The translations under genes were made by a program, and so were the position numbers. DNA of 5,207 nucleotides from Candidatus Omnitrophota bacterium (GTDB lineage Bacteria; Omnitrophota; Gorgyraeia; Aquiviventales; Aquiviventaceae): NCBI GenBank assembly GCA_016198915.1, contig JACQHS010000065.1, forward strand, positions 1 to 5,207. Direction: 5' to 3'. The notes beneath the pieces were generated by a model. That model had not been told where the DNA came from, made no database searches, and was given only the letters and a program-made list of their open reading frames with translations. Positions 1 through 5,151 of the stretch are shown here, piece after piece. Numbering within the stretch: the stretch's first letter is position 1; each line of letters opens with the position of its first letter.

Positions 1-2
1 GC

Positions 3-110
3 CTCAGAGCGCTCGCGAAGGATGAGCGAGCCCGGCGCGGCCCTGACGCTCAAGCGCTTGAAATCGCCATCGTCAACCTCGACAGTGCCATCGAAATTTT
101 GACGGAGTAA
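3..110 (+). CDS. C-terminal end of an unidentified upstream gene (partial)
   Basis: An open frame enters from the left edge and ends at TAA 108-110, giving 35 residues. The tail reads like a helix rich in alternating hydrophobic and acidic residues, ending ALEIAIVNLDSAIEILTE. I do not recognise the family. This frame is preferred over the competing frame ending at TGA 100-102, whose translation is Ser/Pro/Arg-rich and looks like a shadow. The stop lies only four bases before a promoter-like element, which fits a real gene end. The fragment is too short for a functional call, and third-position GC does not separate the two frames clearly. Confidence 0.45.
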   Translation, partial: LRALAKDERARRGPDAQALEIAIVNLDSAIEILTE

Positions 111-114
111 CACC

Positions 115-143
115 TTGACCTATTGGACTCCGTAGTGTAGGCT
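115..143 (+). promoter_or_regulatory. Candidate sigma70 promoter for the downstream gene run
   Basis: TTGACC at 115-120 matches the -35 consensus at five of six positions. After exactly 17 bases comes TAGGCT at 138-143, which matches the -10 consensus at only three of six positions but keeps the first T, the A and the last T. Transcription would start near 150 and leave a leader of about 100 nt before the ATG at 251. Its place directly after the preceding stop codon suits a promoter. No operator or riboswitch was seen in the leader. Confidence 0.45.
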
Positions 144-250
144 ATTGCTCATCATTCCAGCACTCTCCTGACAGACGGCCCAACGATCCCACAACTGAAC
201 ACCTCGCGCGCAATAGCAGCTTGTCACACCGGCACACCGTGAAAGGCGTC

Positions 251-535
251 ATGGCAGAGATCAGCGTCGTTTCAACACCGAACGGCATCGGGTGGACCTG
301 CACGGTGCAGGTCGCTGAGTCCAACGGGCAAACCCGCCACAGCGTCACCCTCAGCCGCAGCGACTTCGAGCAGCTCACGAACGGTAAACCCACCACCCCG
401 GAAGAGCTCGTCAAGAAGTCGTTTGAGTTCCTCTTGGAACGCGAGTCCAAGAACCAGATCCTTCGGCAGTTTGACCTTCCTGCCATCGCCCGCTATTTCC
501 CCGAGTATCCCGCCGAGATCCGCAAGAAGTTGTAA
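251..535 (+). CDS. Small conserved-looking protein of unknown function (94 aa)
   Basis: The N-terminal half alternates beta-like segments (ISVVST, WTCTVQVAES, RHSVTLSRSDFEQL). The C-terminal half is helical and charged (PEELVKKSFEFLLERES) and ends in an aromatic/proline segment, DLPAIARYFPEYPAEIRKKL. It resembles small uncharacterised bacterial proteins with an EELV..SFEFLLERE core that I recall from genome annotations, but I cannot name a function. It has no signal peptide or membrane segment, so it is probably cytoplasmic. The ATG at 251 is chosen because AAAGG lies just upstream at 242-246. A TTG at 221 or a GTG at 239 would add 10 or 4 residues that look unlike the rest. Its stop TAA (533-535) is followed without a gap, in the same frame, by the ATG of the beta-repeat gene, so the two are probably translated together. 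Confidence 0.8.
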   Translation: MAEISVVSTPNGIGWTCTVQVAESNGQTRHSVTLSRSDFEQLTNGKPTTPEELVKKSFEFLLERESKNQILRQFDLPAIARYFPEYPAEIRKKL

Positions 536-1474
536 ATGATCCCGCGTTCCCGCGGCAGATGGAAGGACCTTGCGCCACAGCTGCTGGAGGGCCGGGTGCG
601 TACCGATGCCCGCAACCGCCTCGTCTATCAGGTCGGCAGCCAACGCTTGGCGCTCGACGGGACCTGGGCGCTCACGCGGGACCATGACCTGTCCTTCACG
701 GTTCGTGCCCGCGACGAGCGGCCCTCCCAGACGGTTTATCTGAAAGGCGCACTCCTCAAGGCGGAGGCGAATGCGTTGGTCGTTGCCGTGCACCAGGCGG
801 ATCGCGAGAACGCCGAACCGTCGCACCGCGTAGCGCTCTCCGGCCGCTGGAGCGCGGACGCCAAGAACCGTCTCGTCTTTTCAGTTGACAAAGCGGACGG
901 CACTGAGGATCGGCTCACGTTCCAAGGCGGCTGGGAAGTCGGTCCCCGCCACGAGCTGCTGTACCGCTACCGCCAGCGAGCGACGAGCACCCGAACGGCT
1001 GATGAGCGCACCCTCATCTTTGCAGGGGCCTGGGATATCACGGGCGCTGACCGTCTCGTCTATCGGTTGGCCGGCTCCGATTCTGCGTTTGAGTTCAAGG
1101 CGAGTCTCCAAAGCCCCTCGCTGCAGGCGCGCGACGGCCGCATCGTCTATCAAGTCGGCATCGGCCTCGCCGGCGGGCGGACCCGGACCGCGCGAGTGGT
1201 CCTGTTCGGCACCTGGAAGCTTCACAAGGATAAGACGGTCTCGTTTGAGATCCCCTATACGGAGGGACGGCGTGGAGCGATTCAGTTCGGCGCCACCTAT
1301 GCGTTTGCCGGCAAGAATGAAGTCGCTCTTGAGCTGTACGGCCGGCGCCGGCAACCGCTGGGGATTTCTGTCATGTTCAGCCGGCGGCTGTTGGAGGATG
1401 CCAGGTGGTTCGTCCGGGTGCGCAAGGAAGGGGAAGCGACCGAGGCGTTGGCAGGGGTGCAGGGCCGGTTCTAG
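536..1474 (+). CDS. Beta-hairpin repeat protein of unknown function (312 aa)
   Basis: I do not recognise a named family. The protein is made almost wholly of about ten degenerate units of 25-36 residues. Each has an alternating hydrophobic strand running into G-x-W, a polar turn (often D/K-N-R or D-R), then L-V-Y/F-x-V. Examples are LDGTWALT (40-47), LSGRWSAD (101-108), FQGGWEV (129-135), FAGAWDIT (162-169) and LFGTWKLH (223-230), with partner strands NRLVYQV (27-33), NRLVFSV (111-117), DRLVYRL (172-178) and GRIVYQV (201-207). This predicts a long antiparallel sheet or barrel-like fold. The last residue is Phe, as in many outer-membrane barrels, but no signal peptide is visible, so location is open. 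The ATG at 536 has only a weak AAGAAG (524-529) ahead of it and probably relies on coupling to the previous gene. A GTG at 596 with GGAGGG at 586-591 is an alternative start, but it would cut the first repeat. It lies 24 bp before lemA. Confidence 0.85.
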   Translation: MIPRSRGRWKDLAPQLLEGRVRTDARNRLVYQVGSQRLALDGTWALTRDHDLSFTVRARDERPSQTVYLKGALLKAEANALVVAVHQADRENAEPSHRVALSGRWSADAKNRLVFSVDKADGTEDRLTFQGGWEVGPRHELLYRYRQRATSTRTADERTLIFAGAWDITGADRLVYRLAGSDSAFEFKASLQSPSLQARDGRIVYQVGIGLAGGRTRTARVVLFGTWKLHKDKTVSFEIPYTEGRRGAIQFGATYAFAGKNEVALELYGRRRQPLGISVMFSRRLLEDARWFVRVRKEGEATEALAGVQGRF

Positions 1475-1487
1475 AGCGATTCAACGC

Positions 1488-1494
1488 GGGAGGG
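1488..1494 (+). promoter_or_regulatory. Ribosome binding site of lemA
   Basis: GGGAGGG at 1488-1494 contains GGAGG (1489-1493) with five bases to the ATG at 1499. It fixes the LemA start and is the only strong, normally placed Shine-Dalgarno in the first operon. Confidence 0.75.
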
Positions 1495-1498
1495 TGGA

Positions 1499-2056
1499 AT
1501 GATCGTGGTCCTGGTCATCGTCGCGATTGCGTTGGCATTGGTCCTGTGGTTTTTCGGCGCCTACAACGGGCTGGTGCGGATGCGGCAGGAGGTGAAGAGC
1601 GCCTGGTCCCAGATCGATGTCCAATTGAAGCGGCGCCATGACCTCATCCCCAACCTTGTCGAGGCGGTGAAAGGCTACATGGGCCATGAGCGGCAGACGC
1701 TCGAGAATGTCATCAAGGCGCGGCAGCAGGCAATTGATGCCTCGGCGCTGAAGGACAAGATCCAAGCCGAAAACTTCCTGACCCAAACCCTGCGCTCGCT
1801 CTTCGCCGTTTCGGAGCGCTATCCGGACCTGAAGGCCAATCAGAACGTCATGCAGCTCCAGGAGGAGCTCACCTCGACGGAGAACCGGATCTCCTTCGCC
1901 CGGCAGTTCTACAACGACCAGACCATGCGGCTCAACACGGCGATTGAAAGCGTGCCCACGAATCTCGTGGCCGGGATGACCGGATTTGCGAAATCCGAGT
2001 TTTTCGAGATCGAAGACACCGCCCACCGCGCCGCCCCCGCCGTCAAGTTTTCTTAA
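1499..2056 (+). CDS. lemA: LemA family membrane protein (185 aa)
   Basis: This is a full-length LemA protein. A single N-terminal membrane segment (about residues 2-20) is followed by the family core: AYNGLVRMRQEVKSAWSQID (21-40), then VQLKRRHDLIPNLVEAVKGY (41-60), then H63-E64. The C-terminal family signature ENRISFARQFYNDQTMRLNT with the following FFEIED is intact. LemA proteins form a helical bundle anchored in the membrane by the N-terminus. Their biochemical role is unsettled, but their genes commonly sit beside M48 (HtpX-like) peptidase genes, as here. A functional link with the downstream peptidase in membrane-protein or envelope quality control is an inference from that neighbourhood. 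The gene is 24 bp after the beta-repeat gene, which suggests one transcript. Confidence 0.95.
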   Translation: MIVVLVIVAIALALVLWFFGAYNGLVRMRQEVKSAWSQIDVQLKRRHDLIPNLVEAVKGYMGHERQTLENVIKARQQAIDASALKDKIQAENFLTQTLRSLFAVSERYPDLKANQNVMQLQEELTSTENRISFARQFYNDQTMRLNTAIESVPTNLVAGMTGFAKSEFFEIEDTAHRAAPAVKFS

Positions 2057-2060
2057 GACA

Positions 2061-2066
2061 AAGGAG
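2061..2066 (+). promoter_or_regulatory. Displaced Shine-Dalgarno upstream of the repeat element
   Basis: AAGGAG (2061-2066), in the context AAGGAGATACC, is an excellent ribosome binding site, but no ATG, GTG or TTG follows within normal reach. The next usable start is at 2167/2170, on the far side of the inverted repeat. The simplest reading is that it once served the M48 gene and was separated from it when the element arrived. It may still work if the stem folds. Confidence 0.5.
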
Positions 2067-2068
2067 AT

Positions 2069-2156
2069 ACCACAGAACCACAGAATTCCACAGAGCCACA
2101 GAGAAATCCTGAAAAACTGCTCTGTGCTTCTGTGTGGCTTCTGTGTCATCTGTGGT
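2069..2156 (+). repeat. Long inverted repeat built of CCACAG tandem units
   Basis: The left arm (2069-2103) carries CCACAG at 2070, 2078, 2088 and 2096, a spacing of 8, 10 and 8. The right arm (2120-2156) carries the reverse complement in the same order. Pairing gives about 29 base pairs interrupted by small mismatches or bulges at each unit boundary, closed by a 16-nt loop (2104-2119). The terminal ACCACAG/CTGTGGT pairs perfectly. It fills nearly the whole gap between lemA and the M48 gene and has no T-tract, so it is not an ordinary terminator. Similar CCACAGAG-type hairpins are, from memory, dispersed in many metagenome-derived bacterial genomes; I could not check this. It encodes no transposase. 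Confidence 0.85.
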
Positions 2157-2166
2157 GTGATCAGTT

Positions 2167-3849
2167 GTGATGCCGTTTACCTTTGTTGAAATCGAGGAGC
2201 ACAAGACCCGCAAGCTGGTGCTCCTGTTTGCCGTTCTCGTCCTCCTCTACATTGTGTCCATCATCGCGCTGGTGTGGGGCAGCCGGCTGATCTTGGGAAT
2301 TGAGCGACAGCCGTCGCTCGGCGAGGCCTTCTCACTGGTCTGCATCGCGGTGATCATCGCCGCGCTTCACTGGGCCGTCTCCACGTACCGGCTGGTGGAT
2401 CGCGTCCTCACCGCGATCCTGGCCAAGCCCCTGGATCCCACCGACACCTATCATCAGCGGCTCAAGAACATCATTGAGGAGGTGTCAGTGGCCACCGGCG
2501 GACGCTACCAGATCGAGCCGTACGTGATGCCGACCGTGGCGATGAACGCCTGCGCCGTCGCGGATTTCAGCGGGCGCGCGGCAATCGCGGTGACCGAAGG
2601 CTGCCTGGCTCGGTTGAACCGCGCCCAGCTGGAAGGGGTCATCGGCCACGAAGCGGCGCATATCGCCAGCGGCGACAGCTTATCGAGAAGCGTGTTCTGC
2701 GGCCTGTTTGAACTGCATGAGGAGGCGCTGAAGCGTTTGACGGGGGTGTTCTCGGACAGCGCGGGGCGTCGGGTGACGATCCGAGGGCGGGGTGGCGCGC
2801 TGATCCTCTTCGTGATGGCGGTTCTCTGGGTGACCAACACCGCCAAACGGTTGGCCGAACTGTGCGTCTCCCGCGAGCAGGAATATCGGGCCGATGCCAC
2901 GGCCGTTCGGCTCACCCGCAATCCGCTCGGTCTGGCCGAGGCCCTGCGCCTCATCGAAACGCATTGGCGGGGAATTGGCACGGATGGGGATTCGCTCTCG
3001 ACGATCTTCATCCTTGATCCCGGAGCGCAGTATCTCAGCGAGCAGGACGGGTTCTTTGCCGACTGGTTTTCGACGCATCCACCGACCCATCGGCGCATCG
3101 ACGCGCTGCTGGGCATGGCGCATCTGAGCATCGCCAATTTCAATGAGATGATGGCGCTGCACCACGGCAAGCGCGCGCGGCAGTTGCCGCCGGACAAACC
3201 GGGCGAGGTTCCATCGCGCCGATGGTCGGTGTGGCTCGACGGCACGTGGAGGGGACCGTTGACGCTTGAGCAGTTGGCCGGCTTGGAATCATTGACGCCG
3301 GAGAGCTGGTTGCGGCCCGACGGCGAACAGGCGGTCAAGCCAGCCTCCCATGAGCCGAGTGTCTTGGCGGTCCTTCAGCGGCGCTACGGCCATGCCGGTC
3401 AAGCGCCACAGCCGGGCAAGACCGAGTGTCCGAATTGCCGCCTTCAGCTGACTCAAGTACTCTATGAGGGTGTGCCGCTGGATGCATGCCCGGCCTGCCG
3501 CGGCTGTTACGTGATGCCGGATCAGGTGAGCCGGATCCTCGCACGCGAAGAATACGCTTTTTCGGATCGGATCAAGCGCTTGGCCGCCACGATGCCCACG
3601 CTCTCGGTTGCCGGACGGATCACGAAACGCTTTAACGCATGGCCCGGCAACCGAATGCAGCACCGGCAGTGCCCGAAGTGCGGCTCAGGGGTCGTGCGGA
3701 AGTTCTTTACTAACCAGTACCTCATTGAAGTCGAGCAATGCTGGGTCTGCGGGCTGGCGTGGTTCGACAAGGATGAGTTGGAACTGCTGCAGTACCTGTA
3801 TGAGGAGGCGAAAGCGAAAGGCCAGAGCACGTTCCTTGAACCTGCCTGA
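2167..3849 (+). CDS. Membrane M48 metallopeptidase with GYF_2-like and two zinc-ribbon domains (560 aa)
   Basis: This is an HtpX/Ste24-type zinc endopeptidase of the cytoplasmic membrane. In order: membrane segments at about 17-43 and 55-72; NACAV (127-131), which lines the active site; HEAAH (161-165), with both zinc histidines and the catalytic Glu; a third hydrophobic segment (209-226); SREQEYRAD (235-243), where E239 is the expected third zinc ligand; and THPPTHRRI (303-311). Unlike plain HtpX (about 290 aa), it continues with a GYF_2-like module (about 351-400; WSVWLDGTWRGPLTLEQL) and two TFIIB-type zinc ribbons with cysteines at 421/424/441/444 and 502/505/525/528. These probably sense or bind a partner or substrate. 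An in-frame TGA at 2158 limits the start to GTG 2167 or ATG 2170, and numbering here is from the GTG. Neither has an adjacent Shine-Dalgarno. It follows lemA, a common arrangement, and substrates are unknown. Confidence 0.93.
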   Translation: MMPFTFVEIEEHKTRKLVLLFAVLVLLYIVSIIALVWGSRLILGIERQPSLGEAFSLVCIAVIIAALHWAVSTYRLVDRVLTAILAKPLDPTDTYHQRLKNIIEEVSVATGGRYQIEPYVMPTVAMNACAVADFSGRAAIAVTEGCLARLNRAQLEGVIGHEAAHIASGDSLSRSVFCGLFELHEEALKRLTGVFSDSAGRRVTIRGRGGALILFVMAVLWVTNTAKRLAELCVSREQEYRADATAVRLTRNPLGLAEALRLIETHWRGIGTDGDSLSTIFILDPGAQYLSEQDGFFADWFSTHPPTHRRIDALLGMAHLSIANFNEMMALHHGKRARQLPPDKPGEVPSRRWSVWLDGTWRGPLTLEQLAGLESLTPESWLRPDGEQAVKPASHEPSVLAVLQRRYGHAGQAPQPGKTECPNCRLQLTQVLYEGVPLDACPACRGCYVMPDQVSRILAREEYAFSDRIKRLAATMPTLSVAGRITKRFNAWPGNRMQHRQCPKCGSGVVRKFFTNQYLIEVEQCWVCGLAWFDKDELELLQYLYEEAKAKGQSTFLEPA

Positions 3850-3992
3850 TGAATAAGCACCAAGCACCAAATCCCAAGCTCCAAACAAATTCCAAACTCC
3901 AAATTCCAAGCACCAAACACGACGTTTGGAATTTGGAGCTTGGAGCTTGGTGCTTATTTGGTGCTTGGGATTTGGAATTTGGTGCTTACTAA
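3849..3992 (+). other. Repeat-spanning 47-codon reading frame linking two genes
   Basis: An ATG at 3849-3851 overlaps the M48 stop (TGATG). The frame runs through the whole inverted repeat and ends at TAA 3990-3992, the base before the ATG of the release-factor-like gene. The product would be of low complexity: Lys/Gln/Pro-rich first, then Trp/Leu/Gly-rich, e.g. WNLELGAWCLFGAW. It is most likely a by-product of the repeat rather than a functional protein. Its exact fit between stop and start could nevertheless carry ribosomes from one gene to the next. Confidence 0.2.
3852..3990 (+). repeat. Long inverted repeat built of 7-nt CCAA units
   Basis: Two 67-nt arms (3852-3918 and 3924-3990) are separated by a 5-nt loop and are reverse complements at 52 of 67 positions without gaps. 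Within the left arm CCAA recurs at 3860, 3867, 3874, 3881, then after an 11-nt step at 3892, 3899, 3906 and 3913. The right arm has the same register in TTGG form. Most mismatches fall in the variable bases between the CCAA cores. The element is far more A/T-rich than its surroundings and its left arm almost lacks G. It fills the gap between the M48 and release-factor-like genes. From memory, such 'TTTGGAATTTGGAG' repeats are scattered through some uncultivated bacterial genomes; I could not verify this. Confidence 0.92.
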
Positions 3993-4403
3993 ATGTTATT
4001 TCCAGTTTCACCGAAGAAAAAGCTCGAGCTCGATGCACTGATGCGCCGTCTAGGCGTGCAGGAGAGCGAATTCGAGGAGTCCTTCGTCCGTTCCAGCGGC
4101 CCCGGCGGCCAGAACGTCAACAAGGTGGCCACCTGCGTCGTCCTTCGCCATCGGCCCAGCGGCCTTGAGGTGCGATGTCAGCGGGAGCGGTCGCAGGCGC
4201 TGAACCGGTTTTTGGCGCGGCGGATGCTCCTGCGGCGGATTGAAGCCGATCGCCTCGGACGGCTCAGCGAGGGAGCCCGGCGGATTGCGAAGATCCGCCG
4301 CCAGAAGCGCCGGCGCTCCAGGCGGGCCAAGGAAAAGCTGCTGCGAGACAGGCAGCATCGTGCCAAAAAAAAGTCGTTGCGCGGTCCAGTGTCGCTGGAG
4401 TAG
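3993..4403 (+). CDS. Release-factor-like GGQ protein, probable ribosome rescue (136 aa)
   Basis: The protein holds only the peptidyl-tRNA hydrolysis domain of class I release factors and lacks the stop-codon-reading domains. The motif FVRSSGPGGQNVNKVAT (31-47) contains the catalytic GGQ at 38-40, followed by CQRERSQALNRFLARR and a very basic C-terminal tail (from about residue 102; RRQKRRRSRRAKEK). This layout matches ArfB/YaeJ and C12orf65-type proteins, whose basic tail lies in the mRNA channel of stalled ribosomes while GGQ releases the nascent chain. The first residues, MLFPVSP, resemble the usual N-terminus of this group as I recall it, supporting the ATG at 3993 over M17 at 4041. No Shine-Dalgarno precedes it because the inverted repeat ends 3 nt upstream, so initiation may depend on coupling. 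The exact subfamily is not settled. Confidence 0.9.
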   Translation: MLFPVSPKKKLELDALMRRLGVQESEFEESFVRSSGPGGQNVNKVATCVVLRHRPSGLEVRCQRERSQALNRFLARRMLLRRIEADRLGRLSEGARRIAKIRRQKRRRSRRAKEKLLRDRQHRAKKKSLRGPVSLE

Positions 4404-4421
4404 CGGCGGGTGACACGGCGG

Positions 4422-4444
4422 GCCGCACACCTGCGGTGTTCGGC
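4422..4444 (+). terminator. GC-rich hairpin after the release-factor-like gene
   Basis: GCCG (4422-4425) pairs with CGGC (4441-4444) and, inside one C/T mismatch, ACACC (4427-4431) pairs with GGTGT (4435-4439) around the loop TGC. It begins 19 bases after the stop at 4403. No run of T follows, so it is at best a weak or factor-assisted terminator or an mRNA 3'-end stabiliser. Confidence 0.35.
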
Positions 4445-4457
4445 ACTCCCGTCGGCG

Positions 4458-4476
4458 ACCCCGCCTAGGGCGGGGT
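4458..4476 (+). terminator. Second GC-rich hairpin in the same gap
   Basis: ACCCCGCC (4458-4465) and GGCGGGGT (4469-4476) form a perfect 8-bp stem with the 3-nt loop TAG. It follows the previous hairpin by 13 bases and precedes the cyclophilin -10 element by 34 bases. It also lacks a T-tract. The two stems together could end the first operon. Confidence 0.4.
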
Positions 4477-4510
4477 GCCCGCCTCGGTCGCAGGACCCGC
4501 CGCTTTCAGC

Positions 4511-4516
4511 TACAAT
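4511..4516 (+). promoter_or_regulatory. Candidate -10 element for the cyclophilin gene
   Basis: TACAAT at 4511-4516 matches the sigma70 -10 consensus at five of six positions. Transcription would begin near 4523, leaving a leader of about 20 nt that contains the Shine-Dalgarno. The best-placed -35 region (about 4487-4493, TCGCAG) matches poorly, so any promoter is weak or activator-dependent. Confidence 0.4.
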
Positions 4517-4528
4517 AGGCACTACACA

Positions 4529-4536
4529 GAGGAGGG
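4529..4536 (+). promoter_or_regulatory. Ribosome binding site of the exported cyclophilin
   Basis: GAGGAGGG at 4529-4536 sits five bases before the ATG at 4542. It decides this start over a longer in-frame opening at 4410, which would run through both hairpins and the -10 element. Confidence 0.8.
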
Positions 4537-4541
4537 ATTCC

Positions 4542-5090
4542 ATGAAGAGTGTTGCAGCAGTCCGGTGGTTGGCGCTCACGACGGTGAGCGTGGCGGTGAC
4601 GGCGACGACAACGTGGGGAGAGTCCATGCGCCCGAAGGCGACGATTGAAACGACCAAAGGCACGATCGTCATCGAGCTCTATAACGATGAAGCGCCGAAG
4701 ACGGTGGAGAACTTCGTGACGCTGGCCAAGAAGGGATTTTACGACGGCGTCATCTTCCATCGCGTCATCCCGGGGTTCATGATCCAGGGCGGTGACCCGA
4801 CCGGCACCGGCACGGGCGGACCCGGCTATACCTTTGCGGATGAGATCTCTCCCAATCTGCGTCACGACGTTCCCGGAATCCTCTCCATGGCCAACTCAGG
4901 GCCGAACACCAACGGCAGCCAATTCTTCATCACCCTCGCCGCCACCCATTGGCTGGACGGCAAGCATGCGATTTTCGGGCGCGTGGTTGAGGGCCAGGTG
5001 ATCGTTGAGCAGATCGCCGCCGTCGAGCGCAACGCCCAAGATCGTCCCTTGAAGGATATCGTGATGAAGCAGGTGACGATTCAGGAATAA
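4542..5090 (+). CDS. Secreted cyclophilin-type peptidyl-prolyl cis-trans isomerase (182 aa)
   Basis: The enzyme interconverts cis and trans prolyl peptide bonds and helps proteins fold. All cyclophilin active-site positions are present: R74, F79, M80 and Q82 in FHRVIPGFMIQGGD; A117 and Q127/F129 in MANSGPNTNGSQFFIT; W137 and H142 in WLDGKHAIFG. They correspond by spacing to R55, F60, M61, Q63, A101, Q111, F113, W121 and H126 of human CypA. Residues 1-28 look like a Sec signal peptide (K2/R8, then a hydrophobic stretch at about 9-25), so the protein should act in the periplasm or outside the membrane. A second ATG at 4626 (residue 29), preceded by GGGGAGAG, could give a cytoplasmic form starting MRPKATIETTKG. 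It stands alone between its own candidate promoter and typA. Confidence 0.95.
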   Translation: MKSVAAVRWLALTTVSVAVTATTTWGESMRPKATIETTKGTIVIELYNDEAPKTVENFVTLAKKGFYDGVIFHRVIPGFMIQGGDPTGTGTGGPGYTFADEISPNLRHDVPGILSMANSGPNTNGSQFFITLAATHWLDGKHAIFGRVVEGQVIVEQIAAVERNAQDRPLKDIVMKQVTIQE

Positions 5091-5151
5091 CCTTCCGAGT
5101 CGGTCGCGTGCCGCTCGTTTCATCCACTCGGTTCTTGTATTCCGCATCTCC

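Noticed and set aside
1..102. Alternative frame at the left edge ending at TGA 100-102
   Set aside because: Its translation is rich in Ser, Pro and Arg without secondary-structure pattern. The frame ending at 110 reads more like a real protein.
272..1354. Long minus-strand open frames opposite the first two genes
   Set aside because: They are antisense shadows in GC-rich coding DNA; they lack plausible starts and recognisable domains, while the + strand proteins show conserved patterns.
2069..2156. CRISPR-like array
   Set aside because: Units are 8-10 nt with no spacers and are arranged as an inverted repeat, and no cas gene is nearby.
2505..3338. 277-codon minus-strand frame inside the M48 gene
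   Set aside because: The + strand here encodes the unmistakable M48 catalytic motifs. The antisense product is Ser/Arg/Pro-rich and typical of a shadow.
2057..3992. Composite transposon carrying the M48 gene between two repeats
   Set aside because: The two repeats differ in sequence and unit length, no transposase or target duplication is seen, and the M48 gene matches its neighbours in base composition and belongs with lemA.
3685..4168. Trp/Leu/Gly-rich open frames on both strands across the 7-nt repeat
   Set aside because: They are translations of the repeat itself (patterns like LEFGVWNL) joined to shadows of the neighbouring genes, without ribosome binding sites or independent support.
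4410..4541. N-terminal extension of the cyclophilin frame from ATG 4410
   Set aside because: It would cover two GC hairpins, the TACAAT element and the GAGGAGGG site, and its translation is Arg/Pro/Cys-rich with no family resemblance. The ATG at 4542 gives a clean signal peptide.
5095..5141. Terminator between the cyclophilin gene and typA (CCGAGT...ACTCGG then TTCTTGTATT)
   Set aside because: The stem is only 6 bp with a 25-nt loop and the T-run is broken, so it could easily be chance.
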